Below, one piece after another: positions 20,384 to 28,997 of a DNA stretch of 40,015 nt. The notes beneath the pieces are model-generated. The model was not told where the DNA came from. It was given only the letters and a program-made list of their open reading frames with translations, and searched no databases. The stretch's first letter is position 1; each line of letters begins with the position of its first letter. This DNA comes from Lentisphaeria bacterium. GTDB lineage: Bacteria > Verrucomicrobiota > Lentisphaeria > Oligosphaerales > Oligosphaeraceae. Made by a program: the position numbers and the translations under genes. The stretch lies in assembly GCA_028706165.1 (NCBI GenBank), contig JAQWBY010000002.1, positions 5,481 through 45,495 of the forward strand, in the 5' to 3' direction.

Positions 20384-22177
20384 ATGAAGTATTTATCGCG
20401 TGAGGTCTTTGCCTTGGGGCTGGTTCTGGTGCTGCATATGGGTGCCGTATCGGTGTTTGCTGAAAGCTGGCCCCAGGCTGGCGTGGTGACGGCGACGCAG
20501 GTGAATGTCCGTGCCCGTCCCAGTACGCATTATGAGCGCATAGGCCAGTTTCGCAAAGACGATATCCTCACCGTCGTGAGCATGAAAGATGGCTGGTATG
20601 AAGTCGAGCTCAATGACAATTTTGTCTGCTGGGTGACGGCCGACAGCGTCGCTGTCAATGGCGACGTCTTGACGGAGCCTTGTCTGCTTTACTCTGGCCC
20701 CAGTCTGGTGTTCACGTCCTTTGGCCAGGTGGGCAAGGGCAGCACGTTGACGATCGTCGGGGCGGAGGCTGACAACTGGCGGCAGGTGCGGGTGCCGGAG
20801 AAGGCGACGGCATGGGTGAGCGCGGACTACATTGCCCTGCAGGACCCGCCGGCACCAGTCAAGGCCGAGGTGGTCAAGAGCGCTGCGCCGGCGCCGGCGC
20901 AGGTGGCTCCACGCCTGACTGAAGAGCTCGCCCGTCAACAGGCGAGTCTGCAGGTGGAGGCCGAACGCCTGGAGGCCTTGCAGGCCGAAGCCGAGCTGAT
21001 CAAACAGCACACCGCTGAACGGGAAAAGGAAATCGCCGTTCTGCGCGCGGAGGAAGAACGCATGCAGGCGATGAAAACCGACGCCGCCAAGCAGCTTGAG
21101 GCGGCCTTGATGGCCCGCGAGAAAGCCGATACCTCAGCCCGTCTGGAACAGATCCGCCTGGAAGACTTGAAGAAAGAGGCGGAAAAAAAGGCGCAGACGG
21201 TTAGTGCCGAGCGGGCTAACTGGGAAGCCGAGGCCAAACGTCACGCAGACGCGTTGGCCAAGGCCAAGGCCGAAGCCGACCGGCTGGCTGCCGTCGCCAA
21301 GGCCGAAGCCGACCGCCTGGCCAAAGAACAGGCTGGTGCCGCTGCCCAGGCCGAAGCCTTGCGCGCGAAGGTCGTCGCCGCTGAATCCGCAATCAAGGAC
21401 GGCAGCACCCGCCATGCCGAACTGCAGTTGGCCATCGCCGATGTGGAAAAAGAAAAGAACGAAGCACAGGAGCGACTGACAAAACTCCAGGAGGAGAAAA
21501 AAGCGGTCGATCTACAGGTGCAACGGGAAAATGAACTGCTGAATGCGCTGAAACAGCAGGCGGCGGCTATTACCCAGGAAAAACAGGCCGTCATGGTCCA
21601 AATTGAGCAGGCCAAGAAGGAACGCGAGGAACTCGAAAACAAACGCTTGGCCGAAGACAAAGCCCGTGCCGATGCCGACGCCAAACGTCTGGCCGCAGAG
21701 GCCGCAGAGAAGGCCCGCGCCGACGCCGACGCCAAACGCCTGGCCGCCGAAGCCGAAGAGAAGGCCCGCGCCGACGCTGAAGCCAAACGCCTGGCCGCCG
21801 AAGCCGAAGAGAAGGCCCGCGCCGACGCTGAAGCCAAACGCCTGGCCGCAGAGGCCGAAGAGAAGGCCCGCGCCGACGCCGAGGCCAAACGGCTTGAGGC
21901 AGAACGGCTGCGCCTCGAGGCAGAAAAGCTACCGCCGAAGTTCAGCGGTAATGGTCTGCTGGTGCCCCTGCGGCCCAACAGTGCCGGCAAGGCCACGCAT
22001 GCCTTGTGCGAGCCCCGCGGTGAGCGGAAAGAGCTCGTGGCCTACTTGATAGCGCCGTATATCAATCTGCGGGAATGGGAAGATATGCGGGTGCAATTGG
22101 ATGGCATGGACGTCCGTCCCGAAAACTGGCGCTACCCACTGATTGAGGTTCGTTCCATTCGTCCCGAACCCAAATGA
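20384..22177 (+). CDS. Exported SH3-domain protein with long alanine/lysine/glutamate-rich coiled coil
   Basis: Signal peptide MKYLSREVFALGLVLVLHMGAVSVFAES; SH3b-like VTATQVNVRARPSTHYERIGQFRKDDILTVVSMKDGWYEVEL repeated once; extended coiled coil with 17-residue repeats. Confidence 0.8.
   Translation: MKYLSREVFALGLVLVLHMGAVSVFAESWPQAGVVTATQVNVRARPSTHYERIGQFRKDDILTVVSMKDGWYEVELNDNFVCWVTADSVAVNGDVLTEPCLLYSGPSLVFTSFGQVGKGSTLTIVGAEADNWRQVRVPEKATAWVSADYIALQDPPAPVKAEVVKSAAPAPAQVAPRLTEELARQQASLQVEAERLEALQAEAELIKQHTAEREKEIAVLRAEEERMQAMKTDAAKQLEAALMAREKADTSARLEQIRLEDLKKEAEKKAQTVSAERANWEAEAKRHADALAKAKAEADRLAAVAKAEADRLAKEQAGAAAQAEALRAKVVAAESAIKDGSTRHAELQLAIADVEKEKNEAQERLTKLQEEKKAVDLQVQRENELLNALKQQAAAITQEKQAVMVQIEQAKKEREELENKRLAEDKARADADAKRLAAEAAEKARADADAKRLAAEAEEKARADAEAKRLAAEAEEKARADAEAKRLAAEAEEKARADAEAKRLEAERLRLEAEKLPPKFSGNGLLVPLRPNSAGKATHALCEPRGERKELVAYLIAPYINLREWEDMRVQLDGMDVRPENWRYPLIEVRSIRPEPK
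21659..21913 (+). repeat. Five in-frame 51-bp tandem repeats (KARADAxAKRLAAEAxE)
   Basis: Unit KARADADAKRLAAEAAE / KARADAEAKRLAAEAEE repeated five times, near-identical at DNA level in the central copies. Confidence 0.9.
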
Positions 22178-22254
22178 CAGCAGTGCCAGGTTGAGCAATG
22201 ACCGTGCCGGGCTGAGCAATGCCGGCGTAGTGTTTTATCATCAAGGAGTTGATT

Positions 22255-23124
22255 ATGAAGTACAGTGTGACCACAGTGTGTCTGCCCGCCCTGGACATGG
22301 CACAGCAGGCGGCGCTCCTGCAAAAGCTTGGTTTCGACGGCGTTGAACTGCGGGTCCGGCGGGTGTCTGACGAGGTGCGCGCCAAGGCCGAACCGAGCAG
22401 CTGGGGCTATCACGTGAACGACGTCACGCCAGAGAATTTTGCGGAGAAGGCCCCGGCGATCCGGCAGATACTGTCGGATCATGGCTTGTCGTTGGCTGGT
22501 TTGGCGACGAACATGACTTGTCTCGACCTCGAGCAGTTCAAGCACGCGCTGGAAGGCGCGGTTGCCGCCGGGGCGCCCTTTATTCGTCTGGCTGCTGCGG
22601 CGGGCTACACGGGCAAGGACGGCGAGAACTACTGGTCCATTTACGGCGAGACTGTTGCCGGTTACGCGCGTTGCCTGGAATTGACCCAGGGCAGTGGCGT
22701 CAAGTTGGTGCTGGAGATGCATGGCGGGACGATTCACCCGAGCGCGTCGCTGGCCTATCGGATTCTCAGCCAGTTTTCGTCGTCGGCGGTGGGTGTGATT
22801 TACGACCCGCAGAACATGGTGAAGGACGGCTTTGAGACGCCGGCGTTGGCGCTGTCGCTGCTGGGCGATTATCTCGCGCATTGCCATTTTGGGGCGCATC
22901 GGCCGTTCCCCGGCGACAAAGACGCCAAGGGTACCGCGCAGTGGAAGTGGGAGGCCTGCAGCATGGCCGAAGGCCTCTTCAATTTCCCGCTGATTATCAA
23001 GTTGTTGCAGAAGCAGCAATACAGCCACTTTATCACCATCGAAGACTTCCGCGCCAATATCGCCCCGGAACTGAAATTAGCCGAGGGCATCCAGTATCTG
23101 CGGTCCTTGGAGGGGCAGGCGTAA
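22255..23124 (+). CDS. Sugar phosphate isomerase/epimerase family (xylose isomerase-like TIM barrel)
   Basis: MKYSVTTVCLPALDMAQQAALLQKLGFDGVELRV, VKLVLEMHGGTIHPSASLAYRILSQ, VGVIYDPQNMVKDG, AHCHFGAHRPF; SD AAGGAG upstream. Confidence 0.8.
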   Translation: MKYSVTTVCLPALDMAQQAALLQKLGFDGVELRVRRVSDEVRAKAEPSSWGYHVNDVTPENFAEKAPAIRQILSDHGLSLAGLATNMTCLDLEQFKHALEGAVAAGAPFIRLAAAAGYTGKDGENYWSIYGETVAGYARCLELTQGSGVKLVLEMHGGTIHPSASLAYRILSQFSSSAVGVIYDPQNMVKDGFETPALALSLLGDYLAHCHFGAHRPFPGDKDAKGTAQWKWEACSMAEGLFNFPLIIKLLQKQQYSHFITIEDFRANIAPELKLAEGIQYLRSLEGQA

Positions 23125-23208
23125 GGACGCCGGATCAGCGCCGGCGGTGACGACAGCGGCCACATTGGCCGCTGCCGTGTGCGGTCAAGCTGCTCCCGGA
23201 GACCAACT

Positions 23209-24372
23209 ATGCAAGGAAAAGTCATTATCCTGGTGGATGGGCCGGCGGTGTTGTTGCGGGTGCCGGCGTTGCTTAACGGTTTGCGCGCGGCCGGGTTGTC
23301 GGTGACGGTCGCCAGCAGCGAGTCCGCCAATATCTTCATGCCGCCTTTGGCGTACTCGGCGATGTCCGGCCATGCCTCGTTATCCTTTGCGGCATTGAGC
23401 AGCGAACGGCTGCATGAGGCCGATCTGGTGATGGCCGCGCCGCTATCCCTGCAGCTGCTGGAGTTGCTGGCGGGGGAGGGCTGGGAAGAACGCCGTCAGG
23501 CGCTGAAGCGGCCGCTACTGGTCGCACCGGCACTGTTGCCGACGGACCTGCAGCCGGCTTTTTTGGACGAACTGGCGGCACGGTTGGGGCCGCAGTTTGC
23601 GCTAATCCGGCCTAGCGCGGCGGCCGAGCCGCTCGGCGCTTTGGGTACGCTTTGCGTGGCCTCGGTGGAGCAGTGCCTGGAAGCGGCACTGACGGCATTA
23701 ACGCCGCCGGACTGTCGTGACATGCGTCTGCTGGTCACGGCTGGGCCGACGGCAGAGGACGCCGATCCCGCGCGCTATGTGACCAACCGTTCCACGGGGC
23801 GCATGGGCGTGGCCTTGGCGGTGAAGGCAGCGCGACGCGGCGCGAAAGTACTGTTGATTCACGGGCCGATGACCTGGCCGGTGCCGCCGCATGCGGGCAT
23901 CGAGTGCTGCGCCGTGCGCAGCGCCCAGCAGATGTACGACGCGGTCATGGCGCGGCTGCCTGAGCATAACGCCGCCATACTGTGCGCGGCGGTGGCCGAT
24001 TATACGCCGGTGGCCTACTCCCGGGAAAAGATCAAAAAGGGCCAGGAAAGTACGTTCAGCTTGCTTTTGCAGCGTACGCCGGACATTCTGGCAGCGGTGG
24101 GCGCCTTGTCCTCGCGACCCTTTTTGGTCGGTTTTGCGGCTGAGACGCATGAGGTCGAGGCCAATGCGCGCGAAAAGTTGTACCGCAAGGGCTGTGATAT
24201 GCTCTGTGCCAATGACATATCCGAGGCCGGCAGCGGTTTTGCGGTAGCAACCAATCGGGTGACGGTGCATCTTCGCGATGGCAGCAGTATCGAGTTGCCG
24301 ATGCAGAGCAAACTGGAAGTCGCCGATGCCATTCTGGACCTGATGCTGGCCCGCTGGCAATCGGGGCGCTGA
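23209..24372 (+). CDS. coaBC: CoaBC-like protein: intact phosphopantothenate-cysteine ligase (CoaB) domain, degenerate CoaC half
   Basis: CoaB motifs VTAGPTAEDADPARYVTNRSTGRMGVALA, AAVADYTPVAYSREKIKKGQ, RTPDILAAVG, GFAAET, CDMLCANDIS; N-terminal flavoprotein-like region lacks CoaC signatures. Confidence 0.8.
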   Translation: MQGKVIILVDGPAVLLRVPALLNGLRAAGLSVTVASSESANIFMPPLAYSAMSGHASLSFAALSSERLHEADLVMAAPLSLQLLELLAGEGWEERRQALKRPLLVAPALLPTDLQPAFLDELAARLGPQFALIRPSAAAEPLGALGTLCVASVEQCLEAALTALTPPDCRDMRLLVTAGPTAEDADPARYVTNRSTGRMGVALAVKAARRGAKVLLIHGPMTWPVPPHAGIECCAVRSAQQMYDAVMARLPEHNAAILCAAVADYTPVAYSREKIKKGQESTFSLLLQRTPDILAAVGALSSRPFLVGFAAETHEVEANAREKLYRKGCDMLCANDISEAGSGFAVATNRVTVHLRDGSSIELPMQSKLEVADAILDLMLARWQSGR

Positions 24373-24469
24373 TGCCCGCCGATGGCGCGGACCGCCCTCT
24401 GCGGAGCGATGTTGGTTTATCGCGGACTTATTGTTGACCTAATCGTTGTTGAGAGAGAAAGGGACGCCG

Positions 24470-25555
24470 ATGGCGGTCACGCAATTGGAGCAATTTTTGT
24501 ATCAGGCGTTGTACGACGCCGCATTTGCGCTCCTCGCGGCGCAGCCGTGGAAGACACTCGGCGAGGACGACGTCTTCGCGGTGCAAAATCCCGATGACGG
24601 CGAATTGCAGTTCGCAAAAATCACCGGCCGCGAAGGCGACCAGTGCGAACTGACCATCTTCAGCGGCGCTCGCGGTTTGGACATACTGTGGTCCTTGAGC
24701 AACACGCAGGACATGGCTTTTGTCAGCGACATCTGCTGCGACGTGCCCGGGCTGTGTTTTGCCGCGGTGCCCAAGGGTATGCTGGACAGTCTGGACCGCG
24801 ATATTGTCGCGGCCATCACTCTGCCGGAGGCCTTTGACGGCAATTATCCGGTTTGTCGCAGTCTTAGGCCGGGGTATTATCCCTCACGCCTGAGCATCAG
24901 TGACATATGCTTGCTGGCGCATATTCTGCGCCAGGCGACGGTGCTCGTGCGCGAGATCCAGAGCGGAGCGGTGTCCCTGGCGGTGGTGCCGGGTCACGAA
25001 GATGACTACGTGGCGAGGCTGGCCACCAAGGATGAACAGGGCGCCATCGCCTGGCGGACGGACCGCGTCACCATGATTCTCGACGAGCTGTTGCCGCGGT
25101 CAACGCCGATTGCGGACAGCGACGCGCTGGCGGCAGTCGCCGCTAAGCGCGCCGGCAAGCAGGAAGTGCGCCTCGAACTGCTGCTGGCGCCGCCCGATCC
25201 CGCACAGGCCGACGAGAACGGCGCCGTCCCTGCGACCTATGTCTTCCTCGTCAGCGATCATCAAAGCCGCAGCCCGCTTTGTGCGCAAATCGCCATGCCC
25301 GGCGCATCGCTGCCGGAATTTCGCCAGGGGCTGCCGGCGGTACTGCTGGAGCTCCTCGGACGCCTGCCCGCGCGGCCAAGGCGGGTTCACGTCGAACTGC
25401 TGTCGCTCCAGGACAGCATGAGCGAAATGCTGGCCGCCATGGGTATCGCCCTGGATCAGCACGCCATGCCGCCGGAATGCGCCAAAGAACAGGCTGCGTT
25501 GCTCAAGCAGGTCGCCGAATTGGACATGCCATTGCCCGCGACGCTGTGGTTCTGA
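24470..25555 (+). CDS. Conserved-looking hypothetical protein
   Basis: 361 aa from ATG 24470 (track start at 24446 is a TTG); codon-consistent frame, MAVTQLEQFLYQALYDAAFALLAAQPWKTLGEDDVFAVQNPDDGELQFAKITGREG; no family confidently recognised. Confidence 0.6.
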   Translation: MAVTQLEQFLYQALYDAAFALLAAQPWKTLGEDDVFAVQNPDDGELQFAKITGREGDQCELTIFSGARGLDILWSLSNTQDMAFVSDICCDVPGLCFAAVPKGMLDSLDRDIVAAITLPEAFDGNYPVCRSLRPGYYPSRLSISDICLLAHILRQATVLVREIQSGAVSLAVVPGHEDDYVARLATKDEQGAIAWRTDRVTMILDELLPRSTPIADSDALAAVAAKRAGKQEVRLELLLAPPDPAQADENGAVPATYVFLVSDHQSRSPLCAQIAMPGASLPEFRQGLPAVLLELLGRLPARPRRVHVELLSLQDSMSEMLAAMGIALDQHAMPPECAKEQAALLKQVAELDMPLPATLWF

Positions 25556-25559
25556 AAGG

Positions 25560-25723
25560 GCGCGTCCCGCCGCGCTTGCGCGCAAGATCAAGAGTAGGTG
25601 ATCTTCTTGGGTAGGTCTGGTGGTGGTCCCGCCGCGCATGCGCGCAAGATCAAGATGGTAGCGGACGATGGCGTCGCGCCGCGCACCGGTGGTCCCGCCG
25701 CGCATGCGCGCAAGATCAAGATG
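25560..25723. repeat. Three regularly spaced copies of a GTCCCGCCGCGCATGCGCGCAAGATCAAGAT repeat
   Basis: Copies 2 (25622-25657) and 3 (25688-25723) are identical over 36 nt and 66 bp apart; copy 1 (about 25560-25595) is degenerate, about 62 bp upstream. Confidence 0.85.
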
Positions 25724-25900
25724 CATCTGGCGCGGCACCACTCGCGACTCCTTTCGGTAGTCCTGCCGTCTGCTGGGCGAACGCTTACCTGGATGTGGTG
25801 ACCCAGCTGCCTCTGCCAGAGGTTCCGTGCAAATCGCAACTCTGATTTGGATTTTACGCAAATAGGGGGCTGTTGTACTGCAAAAGCCAGGAGACCAGCC

Positions 25901-26814
25901 ATGATCGAAAGAAAAATAACGCCGTACTTACTGGAAATGGCCCGCTATTTTCCGGTGGTGACCATCATGGGGCCCAGGCAGTCCGGCAAGACGACCTTGG
26001 CAAGAACCATATTTCCCAACCATGTGTATGTGAATTTGGAGGATAAGGCAGCACGTGAAATCGCCCTGAGTGACCCCAAGACGTTTTTTTTCTCTGTACA
26101 AAGCTCCGGTTATTGTCGACGAGATTCAACGGGTCCCGGACTTGCTGAGTACCATTCAAGTCCTTGCCGATGAAACTCGCGAAAAAGGTCGCTTCATATT
26201 GACCGGTTCTCATCAGCCAAAATTACATGCGGAGATTTCACAATCTCTTGCTGGGCGTACCGGCATTTTGCATTTGCTTCCGCTCTCAATTGAGGAACTC
26301 TCCAAGGCTGATGTTTCCCTGTCACGTGACGACTATCTTTTCAATGGCTTCATGCCTCGGTTGTATGACGAAAATATTCGGTAAACGGCTAATCAAGGCT
26401 CCCAAAATATTCTTCACTGATGTTGGTCTTGCCGCCTTTCTGCTCGGAATCGAAAGAGTGTCGCAAATTGCCCGCGACCCGCTTCTTGGCGGCTTGTTCG
26501 AAAATATGGTTGTTATGGAAGCACTGAAAGCTCGTTACAACGCAGGAAAACAACAACCGGAACTTTATTATTTCCGTGTGCAAGGGCGGAATGAAGTCGA
26601 TCTTATTCTGAACGATAATCGACAATTGACTCCGGTAGAAATCAAAGCTGGCATGACCTTCGATCCATCGTTTGCCAACGACCTCAGAAAATTTCTCACC
26701 TTTGCTAAAGATTGCGTCAATCCAACGGTTCTCTATGCCGGGGATACGACCGCGACCATTCATGGTGTGAAATTTGACAATTTTACAAACACCTGCCAGC
26801 TCTTTGGCACGTGA
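25901..26814 (+). pseudogene. Decayed AAA/DUF4143-type ATPase gene (frameshift plus internal deletion)
   Basis: MIERKITPYLLEMARYFPVVTIMGPRQSGKTTLARTIFP (Walker A) continues in another frame after T8 at 26084-26091 as FSLYKAPVIVDEIQRVPDL (Walker B), stops after MPRLYDENIR, then the C-terminal domain resumes in a third segment FGKRLIKAPKIFFTDVGLAAFLLGIERV...ELYYFRVQGRNEVDLIL. Confidence 0.85.
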
Positions 26815-26820
26815 TTGCCG

Positions 26821-27666
26821 TCACCGGGGCAGCAGTTGTTGGCGGAGTTGTTTGAGCCAGGCGATGGCTTCGGCGACATCGCGTTGCTGTTCTGGTCCCA
26901 GTGGCAGTTCGCGTTCGATGATCAGCGGGCCGCGGAAGCCATGGCCGACCAGCTGCGCCAGGAGCTCGGCGAAGCGGGTGTCGCCCTTGCCCAAGGGCGT
27001 TTCCTTGCCCATTTGACCTGCCTGCTCGGGACGGCGGGCATCTTTGCAATGCACGACGGCAACGCGATCCGCGAGGAGGGTGAGGAAATCGGCTGGGTCG
27101 TCTTGGTTGTAGATCAGCAGGTTTGCCGGGTCGAAATTGACGCCGACGTTGTCCATGCCGATGTCATTGAAGGTCTGTTGCAGCTCATGGGCGCTTTCCG
27201 GGCCGGTTTCGAAGAGGAATCGCTGGCCATTTTCGTTGGCGAAGCGGGCGACTTGGCGCAGGTCGTCAATGAGCTGTTCGTACTCGTTGCTGTCGTTTGC
27301 GGGCATTTTGCCCACATGGCAGGTGATGAGGTCGATGTGGTGCCGGCGGGCCCAGAGCATCTGCCGGCAGGCAGACGCAATGCGGCTGGCGCGGGGTTGC
27401 GGCGGGGTCAGGCCGAAGCCGCTGCCGGCGGCCGTGAAGCGCTGAGCGGGGAAAGACAGGAACAGCGACACGGCTTTGATGGCATGGTCGGCGAGCAGGC
27501 GCATGAGCGCGGCACTGTTGTCGGCGCCTTGCGGGCCATGCAGCCAGTCTTCGCCGACGCGGGCGAGCTGGCAGCATTCGAGGCCGGCCTGACGTAGGAA
27601 TTGCAGGCGCTCAGGGGTGATGTCCGGCAGCCGCAAGAGAGTGCCGATGTTCAAGGCCTGTGGCAT
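26821..27666 (-). CDS. Sugar phosphate isomerase/epimerase family (TIM barrel)
   Basis: MPQALNIGTLLRLPDITPERLQFLRQAGLECCQLA, RFLFETGPESAHELQQTFNDIGMDNVGVNFDPANLLIYNQDDP, VAVVHCKDA, PLGKGDTRF. Confidence 0.8.
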   Translation of the reverse strand: MPQALNIGTLLRLPDITPERLQFLRQAGLECCQLARVGEDWLHGPQGADNSAALMRLLADHAIKAVSLFLSFPAQRFTAAGSGFGLTPPQPRASRIASACRQMLWARRHHIDLITCHVGKMPANDSNEYEQLIDDLRQVARFANENGQRFLFETGPESAHELQQTFNDIGMDNVGVNFDPANLLIYNQDDPADFLTLLADRVAVVHCKDARRPEQAGQMGKETPLGKGDTRFAELLAQLVGHGFRGPLIIERELPLGPEQQRDVAEAIAWLKQLRQQLLPR

Positions 27667-27819
27667 GATCAGATGCTCCGTCGGTGTCAATGGGGGGACT
27701 TGGAGTGCTGGGCGCGGCACGCATGCCGCCTGGAGTGCTTGTGGGAGTGCTCGCCATACCGTGAAAGATAAAAGGCCATGTCCCACGTGCAACACGTGCA
27801 TGGCCGAGGGATGGCGGCA

Positions 27820-28902
27820 TCAAGACCTGAGGAATTTGAGATCTTCGGCACTGAGTTTGGATTCGAAGTCGGACTTGTTGGTGGCTTTCATGTAGGCCTC
27901 CATGCCGGAGATGCGTCCTTCCTTGAGCAGGGCCATGAGTTCGCTGTCCATGGTTCTCATGCCGCGGCCGCTGGACTGCTCAATGATACTGCGGATATTG
28001 GCAATGGCGCCCTCGCGGATGGTTGCCGGCAGCGCTTCGTGGCGGAGGAGGATTTCGTGGACGGCGACGCGGCCCTTGCCATCGGCAGTCCGGCAGAGCA
28101 GCTGTGAAATAACCGATGCGAGCGACTGGGAGAGCATGGCACGGATTTGCGGCTGCTGCTCGGCGGGGAAGGTGTCGATAATGCGGTCGACGGTCTTGGG
28201 CGCGTTGTTGGTGTGGAGGGTGCCGAAGACGAGCATGCCCATGGACGCACAGGTCAAAGCCAGGTTGATCGTCTCCAGGTCGCGCATTTCGCCGACGAGG
28301 ATGATGTCCGGGTCGGCGCGCATGGCGCCGCGCAGAGCGACGCTGAAGGCCGTGGTGTCGGCACCGACTTCGCGCTGGACGATGATGGATTTTTTGTTTG
28401 GGTGGACGAATTCGATCGGGTCTTCGATGGTGATAATGTGCCTGGCCTGGGTATTGTTGATGTAGTCGATCATGGCGGCCAGGGTTGTGGATTTGCCGCT
28501 GCCGGTCGGGCCAGTCACCAGCACGAGACCGCGCGTGTACTGACAGACTTCGTGGAGGACGGGCGGCAGATGCAGTTCCTCAATGGTCTTGATGCGAGTC
28601 GGAATGATACGCAGAATGGCGCCCGGGCCGAAGTGATTGAAGAGGTAGTTGACGCGGAAACGAGCCAAGCCGGGAATCTCGTAGGCGAAGTCCTGGTCGA
28701 GGTTTTCCTTGTACCAGTCCCATTTGGCATCGGTGGCGATTTCGTGGAGAATGTCCTCCATTTCCTCGGGACTGATGGCAGGAAAATCCAGTGGCGTGAG
28801 TTCGCCGTGGATACGGGTTTTGGGTGGCAGAGTGGAGCAGAGGTGCAGGTCTGAGCCGCCCTTGCCGACCATATCACGCAGGAAGTCATCAATTCTGGCC
28901 AT
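27820..28902 (-). CDS. Type IV pilus retraction ATPase, PilT/PilU family
   Basis: MARIDDFLRDMVGKGGSDLHLCSTLPPKTRIHGEL; Walker A GPTGSGKSTTLAAM; IEDPIEFVH; DPDIILVGEMRDLETI; GTLHTNNAPKTVDRIIDTFP. Confidence 0.9.
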   Translation of the reverse strand: MARIDDFLRDMVGKGGSDLHLCSTLPPKTRIHGELTPLDFPAISPEEMEDILHEIATDAKWDWYKENLDQDFAYEIPGLARFRVNYLFNHFGPGAILRIIPTRIKTIEELHLPPVLHEVCQYTRGLVLVTGPTGSGKSTTLAAMIDYINNTQARHIITIEDPIEFVHPNKKSIIVQREVGADTTAFSVALRGAMRADPDIILVGEMRDLETINLALTCASMGMLVFGTLHTNNAPKTVDRIIDTFPAEQQPQIRAMLSQSLASVISQLLCRTADGKGRVAVHEILLRHEALPATIREGAIANIRSIIEQSSGRGMRTMDSELMALLKEGRISGMEAYMKATNKSDFESKLSAEDLKFLRS

Positions 28903-28997
28903 GAGCATGTCCTTCTATCGTTAAGCTGAATCGCGGGTTGTGCTGTTTGTAGTGGGGGCAAGTGAACGATGGCGTGCCGCCGCGGGAACGCCGCCGG

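Noticed and set aside
22183-22224. 21-bp tandem duplication GTGCCaGGtTGAGCAATGacc / GTGCCGGGCTGAGCAATGccg
   Set aside because: Short, imperfect and isolated; insufficient to claim function.
25560-25723. Bona fide CRISPR array
   Set aside because: Only three copies, one degenerate, strongly palindromic GC-rich repeat and no cas genes; kept only as a CRISPR-like repeat.
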